A stretch of DNA of 64,000 bases, taken from positions 16,980,011 through 17,044,010 of the forward strand of contig NC_065413.1 in NCBI RefSeq assembly GCF_024362695.1, read 5' to 3'. The translations under genes were made by a program, and so were the position numbers. Positions 34,301 through 44,321 of the stretch are shown piece by piece. The notes below the pieces were generated by a model. It made no database searches. It worked only from the letters and a program-made list of their open reading frames with translations, and was not told where the DNA came from. The stretch's first letter is position 1. Each line of letters opens with the position of its first letter. The DNA is from Pectinophora gossypiella. Its lineage: Eukaryota; Arthropoda; Insecta; Lepidoptera; Gelechiidae.

Positions 34301-36036
34301 GTATGGTAGTAAGTACTTGGGGTATGGTACCAAGTACTTGGGGTATGGTAGTAAGTACTTGGGGTATGGTAGTAAATACTTGGGGTATGGTGGTAAGTAC
34401 TTGGGGTATGGTGGTAAGTACTTGGGGTATGGTGGTAAGTACTTGGGGTATGGTGGTAAGTACTTGGGGTATGGTGGTAAGTACTTGGGGTTTGGTACCA
34501 AGTACTTGGGGTATGGTAGTAAGTACTTGGGGTATGGTACCAAGTACTTGGGGTATGGTAGTAAGTACTTGGGGTATGGTAGTAAGTACTTGGGGTATGG
34601 TAGTAAGTACTTGGGGTATGGTAGTAAGTACTTGGGGTATGGTAGTAAGTACTTGGGGTATAGTGGTTAGTACTTGGGGTATGGTAGTAAGTACTTGGGG
34701 TATGGTGGTAAGTACTTGGGGTATGGTAGTAAGTACTTGGGGTTTGGTACCAAGTACTTGGGGTATGGTAGTAAGTACTTGGGGTATGGTAGTAAGTACT
34801 TGGGGTATGGTGGTAAGTACTTGGGGTATGGTGGTAAGTACTTGGGGTTTGGTACCAAGTACTTGGGGTATGGTAGTAAGTATTTGGGGTATGGTAGTAA
34901 GTACTTGGGGTTTGGTACCAAGTACTTGGGGTATGGTAGTAAGTACTTGGGGTATGGTAGTAAGTACTTGGGGTTTGGTACCAAGTACTTGGGGTATGGT
35001 AGTAAGTACTTGGGGTATGGTGGTAAGTACTTGGGGTATGGTGGTAAGTACTTGGGGTATGGTGGTAAGTACTTGGGGTATGGTAGTAAGTACTTGGGGT
35101 ATGGTACCAAGTACTTGGGGTATGGTACCAAGTACTTGGGGTATGGTGGTAAGTACTTGGGGTATGGTGGTAAGTACTTGGGGTATGGTAGTAAGTACTT
35201 GGGGTATGGTAGTAAGTACTTGGGGTATGGTAGTAAGTACTTGGGGTATGGTAGTAAGTACTTGGGGTATGGTAGTAAATACTTGGGGTATGGTAGTAAA
35301 TACTTGGGGTATGGTGGTAAGTACTTGGGGTTTGGTACCAAGTACTTGGGGTATGGTAGTAAGTACTCGGGGTATGGTAGTAAGTACTTGGGGTATGGTG
35401 GTAAGTACTTGGGGTATGGTGGTAAGTACTTGGGGTATGTTGGTAAGTACTTGGGGTATGGTAGTAAGTACTTGGGGTATGGTAGTAAGTACTTGGGGTA
35501 TGGTGGTAAGTACTTGGGGTATGGTAGTAAGTACTTGGGGTTTGGTACCAAGTACTTGGGGTATGGTAGTAAGTACTTGGGGTTTGGTACCAAGTACTTG
35601 GGGTATGGTAGTAAGTACTTGGGGTATGGTAGTAAGTACTTGGGGTATGGTGGTAAGTACTTGGGGTATGGTGGTAAGTACTTGGGGTATGTTGGTAAGT
35701 ACTTGGGGTATGGTAGTAAGTACTTGGGGTATGGTAGTAAGTACTTGGGGTATGGTAGTAAGTACTTGGGGTATGGTGGTAAGTACTTGGGGTATGGTGG
35801 TAAGTACTTGGGGTATGGTAGTAAGTACTTGGGGTATGGTAGTAAGTACTTGGGGTATGGTGGTAAGTACTTGGGGTATGGTGGTAAGTACTTGGGGTAT
35901 GGTGGTAAGTACTTGGGGTTTGGTACCAAGTACTTGGGGTATGGTAGTAAGTACTTGGGGTATGGTGGTAAGTACTTGGGGTATGGTGGTAAGTACTTGG
36001 GGTATGTTGGTAAGTACTTGGGGTATAGTAATAAGT
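28329..36036. repeat. 21-bp satellite array, main block
   Basis: About 367 units of 21 bp: TACTTGGGGTATGG followed by TGGTAAG, or TAGTAAG, or TACCAAG (the last often with GGGGTTTGG before it). The plus strand is nearly free of C outside the TAC and TACC positions, giving very strong strand asymmetry. Units with TACCAAG create the 12-bp palindrome CCAAGTACTTGG. Because 21 is a multiple of 3 and the unit holds no stop in most frames, frames of up to about 2590 codons stay open on both strands; these are not genes. Variant order repeats over longer distances, showing higher-order repeats. Confidence 0.95.
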
Positions 36037-36303
36037 CGGTCTGCGATTGTTGAAGTTAAGCAACTTTCGCAAAGGCCGGTTATAGGATGGGTGACCACAA
36101 AAAAAAAAAGTTTTCATCTCGAGCTCCTCCGTGCTTCGGAAGGCACGTTAAGCCGTTGGTCCCGGCTGCATTAGCAGTCGTTAATAACCATCAATCCGCA
36201 CTGGGCCCGCGTGATGGTTTAAGGCCCGATCTCCCTATCCATCCATAGGGAAGGCCCGTGCCCCAGCAGTGGGGACGTTAATGGGCTGATGATGATGATG
36301 ATG
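36037..36303 (+). mobile_element. 5S rRNA-derived SINE inserted in the 21-bp satellite
   Basis: The head (36037-36100) resembles the internal promoter half of 5S rRNA: GAAGTTAAGCAAC, GCCGGTTATAGGATGGGTGACC. A poly-A run and the module CCGTGCTTCGGAAGGCACGTTAAGCCGTTG follow, and the end is a (GAT)n tail (GATGATGATGATGATGAG). AGTAATAAGT flanks both sides (36027-36036 and 36304-36313), a 10-bp target duplication made of satellite sequence. The array resumes directly after it. Confidence 0.78.
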
Positions 36304-36795
36304 AGTAATAAGTACTTGGGGTATGGTGGTAAGTACTTGGGGTATGGTGGTAAGTACTTGGGGTATGTTGGTAAGTACTTGGGGTATGGTAGTAAGTACT
36401 TGGGGTATGGTAGTAAGTACTTGGGGTATGGTAGTAAATACTTGGGGTATGGTAGTAAATACTTGGGGTATGGTGGTAAGTACTTGGGGTTTGGTACCAA
36501 GTACTTGGGGTATGGTAGTAAGTACTTGGGGTATGGTAGTAAGTACTTGGGGTATGGTGGTAAGTACTTGGGGTATGGTGGTAAGTACTTGGGGTATGGT
36601 GGTAAGTACTGGGGGTATGTTGGTAAGTACTTGGGGTATGGTAGTAAGTACTTGGGGTATGGTAGTAAGTACTTGGGGTATGGTGGTAAGTACTTGGGGT
36701 TTGGTACCAAGTACTTGGGGTATGGTAGTAAGTACTTGGGGTATGGTAGTAAGTACTTGGGGTATGGTACCAAGTACTTGGGGTATGGTAGTAAG
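36304..36795. repeat. 21-bp satellite array, block between the SINE and the copia element
   Basis: The same 21-bp units continue after the SINE and stop at GTAAG (36791-36795), the target duplication of the copia element. Confidence 0.93.
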
Positions 36796-37014
36796 TGATG
36801 GGTTATGAGCCAAATAAAAGAGATATTTAAGATTAATGCGGATTTTTATTTGGTAACTCAAAATTACAACCGGCGGCCATACAGTGCAAGGAGCAAGAGA
36901 ACGAGGTTATGAATGTCAATGTCAGATCGACAATGACACTGAAAGATGCGTTTAACGTTCCATTATGCTGAAGTTTATTATTCTACTAAATATATCTAAA
37001 CATATATTCCAACA
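36796..37014 (-). repeat. 3' LTR of the copia element
   Basis: 219 bp, nearly identical to the 5' LTR. The internal end before it, TTTAAGGGCTAG on the minus strand, is the only candidate polypurine tract and is weak. The stretch 37015-37201 is the copia 3' untranslated region. Confidence 0.93.
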
Positions 37015-37201
37015 CTAGCCCTTAAACTAATACATAATGGAATCCAAACATTAAGTATCATTAAAATCTCAACAATATGTATGACACACTACACACATTA
37101 TTTGAAATTACACTTAAAGTATAAACTAAGTTTCTTACAGTTCAAATACTAAGTTCAAAAACCAAACACATCATAAATAACAATATCTACTAATAGCAAA
37201 T

Positions 37202-37979
37202 TTATATAAACAATTGAGATACAAACTTAAAATGTTTCTCTTTTGTTAAAGACTTAGTCAAGACATCAGCTAACATGTCATCAGTAGGAATGTAACATAA
37301 CTTAATGAGTTTCTTATTTACCAAATCTCTTATAAAATGATGCCTTATATCTATATGTTTTGTCCTGGAATGAGATACAGTATTGTTACAAAGTTTCTGT
37401 GCTGATTGATTATCATTATATAAATTAATCTCACATGTAATTCCAATACATTCATTAACAAAAGTTTGTATAAACAATGCTTCCTTACAAGAGTCAGAGA
37501 TTGCCATGTACTCAGCCTCAGTACTCGAGAGTGCTTCTGTGCGCTGCTTACGACTTTCCCAAGAAATTATAGAGTTACCAAGACTGAATACATACCCAGT
37601 ATAAGACCTGCGATCTAGCTGATCACCTCCCCAGTCAGCATCTGTGAATCCTGCAATTTCAAATACACCTCTTTTAAAAACAAGTTTGTAATGTTGTGTA
37701 CCTTGTAGATAACGTAAAATTCTCTTCGCTGCTTTCCAATGACTTTCACCATAGCAGTTATTGAATTGGCTTAAATAGCTCACACTGTGTGCTATATCAG
37801 GCCTGGAACAAACAGCCAAGTACATTAGATAACCTATAAGGCTTCTATAGTCAAAATTACATTGTGATACTTCTTCCTTCTGTAATTTCAGACCAACTTC
37901 CATAGGAGTCTTGATTGGTTTACATTCTGTCATCTTGAATTTTATTAGAATACGCTGAATGTAACTTGATTGATCCAAT
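37202..37979 (-). pseudogene. copia gag-pol, segment 3 (end of RT and RNase H)
   Basis: About 258 codons ending at a stop at 37202. It contains the copia RT tail (YRSLIGYLMYLAVCSRPDI, SHWKAAKRILRYLQGT) and RNase H (GFTDADWGGD, SLSSTEAEYMA-type block as ALSSTEAEYMAISD, KHIDIRHHFIRDLV). The fragment starts at the CAAT duplication of the gypsy element and is separated from the rest of the copia frame by 6.2 kb. No internal stop is seen. Confidence 0.92.
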
Positions 37980-38303
37980 TGTTAGGTTTTCTGTAATTTT
38001 GTGCGAATTTGTGTTGCCTTCATATGGCAACACTAGGAGAAAGGGTATAAAAAGGCGTGTTTGTCTTTCATTGGGGTTCTTTTGATTCGAGCACGCATCG
38101 AAGGCAGACGTACCATTTTCAACACGTGTACACTTGTGTTGGAGCACGCGTGCGTTTTGGAAATTTAGAGTAAGTAACCAATATACTTATTATTTATTAT
38201 TTCAATGGTTGTTTTATTTATAGAGCATGTACCTGAGGCAGCTTTATGTATATCCAGGTATGCGTATGTTAGTTAATGATCATGTTACCGTGTTCTTACT
38301 ACA
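37980..38303 (+). repeat. 5' LTR of the gypsy element
   Basis: 324 bp, matching 43855-44178 by eye over its whole length. It carries a TATA box, GGGTATAAAAAGGCG. Confidence 0.93.
38046..38052 (+). promoter_or_regulatory. TATA box of the gypsy 5' LTR
   Basis: TATAAAA in the context GGGTATAAAAAGGCGTG; the same sequence is at 43921-43927 in the 3' LTR. Transcription would start some 25-30 bases downstream, near TTTCATTGGGGTTC. Confidence 0.6.
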
Positions 38304-38479
38304 TTTCAGAAGTGGGATCATATCCATATTTGTTAATCAGGATACACCGTTTTTGAGATATTTTACTTTGGAAATATATCTGTATAAATATATACATATA
38401 GGGTTATCTGAAGAATATTTACATGTTCCAATGTTTTCGAGTTCCAGATTATGCCTCTTGAAGACGAGATCGTTCCACG

Positions 38480-38700
38480 AAGACGACTGACGAGCCGAGA
38501 CGAGCCGAGACGAGCCGAGCCGAGCCGAGACGAGCCGAGACGAGCCGAGCCGAGCCGAGACGAGCCGAGACGAGCCGAGATGAGCCGAGACGAGCCGAGC
38601 CGAGCCGAGACGAGCCGAGACGAGCCGAAACGAGCCGAGACGAGCCGAGCCGAGCCGAGCCGAGCCGAGCCGAGCCGAGCCGATACAAGCCGGGAGCGCA
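38480..38700 (+). repeat. decamer tandem repeat (ACGAGCCGAG)n
   Basis: About 22 copies of a 10-bp unit, mainly ACGAGCCGAG with runs of GAGCC, between the gypsy 5' LTR and gag. All three plus frames stay mostly open and give Arg/Glu/Ser/Pro-rich repeats. No gag homology is seen, so it is probably an untranslated leader expansion. Confidence 0.85.
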
Positions 38701-38959
38701 GCCGGAGAGAGAGCCGGGAGTGCAGCCGGAGAGAGACGTCGCTTCACGCGTCGGCACAACGAGCGACACAGCCAACGACGTCGCGGCGAAGGGCAGGAGG
38801 TGCGACGTTCGTCGGCAGCTAAGGGAATAGAAAGGTCAGATAGCCCTACATTTTCATCTAAAGATGTTCTTAATATTGTTGAATCATTAGTTAACTTAAG
38901 ATCTTAACCTAATCCGACAGCAGTCGCCACATCACATCCTTCCAGTAGTATTATGAACC

Positions 38960-41900
38960 ATGTTACCCGAATTTGGACCCTCATCGAAAAGTCAAAAGAT
39001 TGATACTTGGTTAAAGAAAGTTAATGAGTGTGCCACTGTTTACGGATGGGATGAGAACAACCGTTATCCACTTCGCAATGCAGAAACTGCAGGAGTTGGC
39101 CAAAGTTTGGTATGAAAGCTTCAATTCTATTTTGTACAGCTGGGCAGAATGGCAGCAAAAGTGGTTAGACGCATTTCCTTTTGAACATGATTATGGCCAA
39201 TCCCTGGAGGATACGCTTAGGCGAAAGAGTAGGTTTGGTGAACCGCTAGAGGTTTATTATTATGAAGAATTAGCCATCGTGAACCGGTGTGACATCGAAG
39301 GGAAACGAGCCGTGGACTGCATTATCCACGGATTAAGTGACAAGATAATTAGATCCGGCGATAAGCGTTACGATGTACGCAGCCTGATCAACTCCATTTT
39401 CTGATGAGTAATAAGGAGAACCAACCGCCGCCCGATCGCTTTCATTTTAATAAAACAAAGTAGTCGACTGAATCCACAGCGGGAAGTAATAATGACAATA
39501 GGGATAAATCAGTTAAGACTTCAAAAAAAAATTCAAGTTACAAATTATTTTGTTTTAACTGTAGGGAAAAAAAGTTACCCGTATCTTAAATGCCCCAAAC
39601 CTCTGGTCCAATGTACAGGATGTCGTAGGTTCGGTCATAAAATGGAAACTTGCAGAGTCCCTTTTTTTTTTTTTTTGAAAACCGTGATAATCTAGGTAAC
39701 ATTCCTAAAATCATGCGCATACTTACCTCTAAGTCGGGCTCAAAATATTTCAATACAGTTAGGGTAAATGACACCTCTATGATATCGTTTATAGATTTCG
39801 GTAGCGAAATTTCGCTCATAAAACAAACAACGACACTGATTTTGGGGTAGACTTGTGATCAACCCCCGACTCCATTAAAAGTTTTGGTAGTAATTTTATT
39901 TTGTCCATGGGCAGGACACAGGTTAATTTATGCATCGACGGTGTTAGTGCGGATGTTTTGTGTCACGTGGTTGACAGTAATCTGCTCAATTGTCCGATAT
40001 TAGTAGGACAGTCCTTCACCTAACAGAAGCAGGTGCTGGTATTCAAGAATGCCAACGAATTGAGGTTTTATTATGATGATGAATTCCCTTTTGCTAACGG
40101 TGGTAGTGGTGATACTGCGAGTGTAAAGGTCGTCTCCGCTTCATGCGCAAGATTGAGTGGAGAGGCGATTATCAGAGCTCGTACTGATGTTGTGATTAAT
40201 TGATATGTTAGGCTTAGCGGAAGAGTCGTGGGGAAGCCAAACCGAGAATTCACGATAGCCGGCGGGTTATACAAAGTAGAGGAAGGTCAGCTCTTTGTTC
40301 ATATTACCCCATTGTCAGCTTTTGTTATATTGATGAAGGTGATATTATAGGTAAATGAAATAGAGTTCAGATTGTCAATCATATTTGTACATCACCCACA
40401 GACCTCGTTGGCGAGCATTTAGGTATAGAGCCTAAAGATGTTAACTTTAGCAAAAACGCTTGAAGAGCCACATAAACGACGTCTATTTTAACATTTTGAA
40501 CGAATACAAGCATTGCTTCGCGCAATCATTAGAGGAGTTGGGATGTACAAATATGACTGAAATGAAAATTGAATTGAATATTGAGCGTCCTGTGGTTTAC
40601 CGGCCTTACATATTGTCGCACAAGGAACGACAACAAGTAAGAGAAATGGTTGGTGAGATGATGAATGCGGGGATTGTACGAGAAATTGTATCGGAATATG
40701 CGAGTCCAATTATGTTGGTTCGTAAGAAGGACGGTAAACAAAGGCTCTGTGTTGATTATAGGTTTCTGAATTCAATGACAGTTAAGATAAGGTACCTGAT
40801 GGCAGTGATTGAAGAAGAGATTGCTCGATTAGTGGGGCAGGCCTACTTTATAACTTTGGATCTGGCATCTGGATACTACCAGGTGCCTATTGCAGAAGAA
40901 TCGAAACCCTTAACTTCCTTTATCACCCCAGACGACCAATATGAATTTAATCGTATGCCGTTTGGGTTGGCTAACGAACCAGCTGTATTTCAAAGGCTGA
41001 TGAATAAGGTATTGGTTTCCGCTAGGTTCTCAGAAGCTACTGCTTACATCGATGACGTATTAACTTACGAAAAGGATGTAGAAGAGTGTTTGGATAGGTA
41101 AGAAAGGGCTTTACAGTTGATAGAAAAGGCAAGCCTAACTCTGAATTTGGCAAAATGTAATTTCTTACAGCAGAATTATTAACTATTTGGGTTATGATAT
41201 TAGCGCTGCTGGGGTGCGGCCGGCTGACAAAAAGACACAGTCAGTGTTTGATGTTCCTCGTCCCACCAGTCCACATTCCGTCCGCCAATTTCTGGGACTA
41301 GTAGGATATTTTCGGAAAATTTATAAGGAGTTACGCGTCTTTATCACATCCGTTGAATAAGTTGCTCAAGAAGGATGTGGAATGGTGTTGGACTGAGGAA
41401 CAAGAAGCCGCATATGTTGATCTCAAGAGTAGTCTGATAGATAGGCCAATCTTAGCCATTTACGACCCGACCGCCGAAACACAGTTGCACACTGACGCCA
41501 GTGAAGTGGGCGTCAGTGGAATATTGATGCAGCGACGTAATGGAAACGACACCTACCATCCCGTAGCGTACTATAGTCGCCAGACATCTCCAGAAGAGAA
41601 AAGGTTTATAAACTTGAGACTCTTGCTATAGGTAGTAAGTTCGCTCAAAAGTTTCGGGTTTATCTTCTGGGTCAGAATTTCAAAATCATGACCGATTGTA
41701 GTGCGTTGCGCTCCATGCTTTCCAAAACGCGATTTGGTTAGACGTATTGCCCGCTGGTGGCTGTTTTTGCTTTTTGAATATCGTGCTGGCACGAAAATGT
41801 CGCACGTGGACCTTCTATTTCGGAACCCAATTGAGGATCTTAGTTCAATGGAAATTGACGCTGGTCTTTACCCGACGGTTACGTCAATCAATAAAGGGGA

Positions 41901-42644
41901 CAGGTTGTAGACTCTTCAATTAGGTGATAGTGAACTGGGTCGCATTCGGGAATTTCTTACCACTGATATTGATGCAGATGGGTTAAAGTACATAACAGAA
42001 AACTAATTCAAATGAGGGCCTATTCCACGTAAACGAAAAGTCGAGGTGCCTTTTCACACCCTGTACATCAATCACCTTGGACCTTTTTGTGCGATCAAAG
42101 AGAGGAAAACTCTTACCTATTGGTAGTCGTAGATGCCTTTACGAAATTTATATTTATCAGGCCAGTCAGAAATACCAAAAACAGTTACAACAACACGAGA
42201 ATTAGAAGATATTTTCTATACATTCAGAAACCCAGATCGAATTATTAGCGACCGCGGTACTTGCTTCACATCGTACGTGTTCAAACGTTTTGCTCGGATA
42301 AAGGTATTAGACACGTGTTGAACGCAGTTGCAAGTCCTAGGTCCAATGGACAAGTAGAGCAGTGTAATCGCACGATGTTAGGGTCGTTAACTGCGCAAAA
42401 TCTTAATTTTGACAAGAACGTCTGGGATGACAAGATAGGTAGAGTCCAATGGGGCATGAACAACACCCGTCGGAAGACAACGGGACGGACTGAGGTAATG
42501 TTTGGACTTCAGATGGATGCGGAAATTAATCCTATGTTGAACGAAATAGTATGCGAAACGCAAAATTATACTTTATTGTCAGTTCGGGAATCCCTTAAAG
42601 ATGTAAAAATTGACGATTCAAAGTGTAACAATGTTACCTACTGA
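38960..42644 (+). pseudogene. gypsy gag-pol, multiply frameshifted
   Basis: Gag starts MLPEFGPSS at 38960, changes frame near 39050 and continues at 39024-39404 (AKVWYESFNSILYSWAEWQ, RAVDCIIHGLSDK). A CCHC knuckle, CTGCRRFGHKMETC, lies near 39617-39658 and is followed by a poly-T run that breaks the frame. A protease-like motif, SFIDFGSEISLI, follows at about 39785. RT lies at 40460-41101 with YIDD at 41044-41055. RNase H parts lie at 41353-41631 and 41680-41910. The integrase core is split over 42120-42321 and 42261-42644, with VVDAFTKF, IISDRGTCF and GQVEQCNR marking the D, D and E. Stops and shifts are spread throughout, so no functional polyprotein can be made. Confidence 0.88.
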
Positions 42645-42844
42645 ATAAACATATTTTTGAGTTTGAATTTGTTGGGATTGATGACTACTTCATTTAACAA
42701 ATCGAATGTCACCCTGGATTCACGTTAATGATGATAAAGAAAGTAGTGATGAAGATGACTGATTGTGTCATTATTATATACAATCAAAAGAAAGTAAGTA
42801 GAGGTACTGTTTGTTGGATGAAACTGTAAGATGTGTATTTAGTA

Positions 42845-43680
42845 ATAGCTTGAGAAGGAGGGCTCATAGCTATTTAGTTAAGGTGACTTTCAATTTTGTG
42901 AGGAGGGTTCACAATTATTTTAATTATCGTATATAAGAAGGAAGGGTTTGTATACGATAGTTACAAGTGTGAGAAAGAAGGTTCACACTCAATTGCTTTG
43001 CAATAGTTCGTGAGAAAGAAGGGTTTGCGAACTATTGCCAACTTGAATAGCTTTATAATGTTATGATTATTTTAATTATCGTATATAAGAAGGAAGGGTT
43101 TGTATACGATAGTTACAAGTGTGAGAAAGAAGGTTCACACTCAATTGCTTTGCAATAGTTCGTGAGAAAGAAGGGTTTGCGAACTATTGCCAACTTGAAT
43201 AGCTTTATAATATTATGATTATTTTAATTATCGTATATAAGAAGGAAGGGTTTGTATACGATAGTTACAAGTGTGAGAAAGAAGGTTCACACTCAATTGC
43301 TTTGCAATAGTTCGTGAGAAAGAAAGGTTTGCGAACTATTGCCAACTTGAATAGCTTTGTAATATTATGATTATTTTAATTATCGTATATAAGAAGGAAA
43401 GGTTTGTATACGATGGTTACAAGTGTGAGAAAGAAGGTTCACACTCAATTGCTTTGCAATAGTTCGTGAGAAGGAAGGGTTTGCGAACTATTGACAACTT
43501 GAGTAGCTTTATATTATGATTATTTTAATTATCGTATATAAGAAGGAAGGTTTGTATACGATAATTACAAGTGTGAGAAAGAAGGTTCACACTCAATTGC
43601 TTTGCAATAGTTCGTGAGAAGGAAGGGTTTGCGAACTATTGACAACTTGAATAGCTTTATATTATGATTAGAAAGAAGAG
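42845..43680 (+). repeat. 152-bp tandem repeat of purine-loop hairpins in the gypsy 3' region
   Basis: Five units (TATCGTATATAAGAAGG at 42925, 43077, 43229, 43381 and 43530; spacing 152, 152, 152, 149). Each holds three perfect hairpins with unrelated stems and a shared purine loop: TATCGTATA/TATACGATA (9 bp), AGTGTGA/TCACACT (7 bp) and GCAATAGTTCG/CGAACTATTGC (11 bp), with loops of the form GAGAAAGAAGGG or AAGAAGGAAGGG followed by T. Two further imperfect hairpins with GAAGGAGGG and GGAGGG loops precede the array at 42845-42915. No coding frame is present. Confidence 0.9.
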
Positions 43681-43854
43681 CTGATGTTTCACCCCGTAAA
43701 TGTGATTATATGTCGTTGTACTTTTAGATTTTAAGTGAAGCTTTGTAACTGTTCTCGATGAGTGTGGAATCACTTGGCCCGCCGAATGTTAGGTTTGAAC
43801 ATTAGACGTTTTGTCTACGTGCATGAGGACATGCACGACGTCAGGATGGTCGAA

Positions 43855-44178
43855 TGTTAGGTTTTCTGTAATTTTGTGCGAATTTGTGTTGCCTTCATAT
43901 GGCAACACTAGGAGAAAGGGTATAAAAAGGCGTGTTTGTCTTTCATTGGGGTTCTTTTGATTCGAGCACGCATCGAAGGCAGACGTACCATTTTCAACAC
44001 GTGTACACTTGTGTTGGAGCACGCGTGCGTTTTGGAAATTTAGAGTAAGTAACCAATATACTTATTATTTATTATTTCAATGGTTGTTTTATTTATAGAG
44101 CATGTACCTGAGGCAGCTTTATGTATATCCAGGTATGCGTATGTTAGTTAATGATCATGTTACCGTGTTCTTACTACA
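43855..44178 (+). repeat. 3' LTR of the gypsy element
   Basis: 324 bp, matching the 5' LTR by eye. About 60 bp before it the phrase CGAATGTTAGGTTT occurs as an extra partial copy of the LTR start (near 43785), followed by GAACATTAG. No clear polypurine tract adjoins the LTR. Confidence 0.93.
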
Positions 44179-44182
44179 CAAT

Positions 44183-44319
44183 GTTATTCTACCATCTTGT
44201 AATTTAGTAATTTTCATACCCAGGATAGAACTTGCTGGACCTAGATCCTTCATCTCAAACTCTTCCATAAGTTTCTTCTTGATAATATTCTTCTTTTCTG
44301 ATGATTTTGATGAAAATAA
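44183..44319 (-). pseudogene. copia gag-pol, segment 2 (RT after YVDD)
   Basis: About 45 codons of copia RT between the Tc1-like and gypsy insertions, including LMEEFEMKDLGPASSILGM, the conserved stretch that follows YVDD in copia RTs. It is in phase with segment 1 across the Tc1-like insertion and with segment 3 across the gypsy insertion. It has no start of its own and cannot be expressed in its present setting. Confidence 0.88.
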
Positions 44320-44321
44320 TA

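Larger units (their letters stand above)
37980..44178 (+). mobile_element. Ty3/gypsy LTR retrotransposon nested in copia, defective but with identical LTRs
   Basis: Bounded by two 324-bp LTRs (37980-38303 and 43855-44178) beginning TGTTAGG and ending CTACA, with a 4-bp duplication CAAT (37976-37979 and 44179-44182). The inner region holds a decamer repeat (38480-38700), broken gag-pol (38960-42644) and a 152-bp hairpin repeat array (42845-43680). The gag and integrase wording resembles insect gypsy elements of the CsRn1 type; the clade is an inference. The two LTRs look identical by eye although the coding region is full of frameshifts and stops. Confidence 0.92.

Noticed and set aside
28298..36174. 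Giant open frames (up to about 2590 codons) with repeats such as KYLGYGG or TPSTYHH, resembling silk or cuticle proteins
   Set aside because: The 21-bp period keeps almost every frame open on both strands. No start context, splice site or non-repeat domain is attached, and the array is invaded by transposons.
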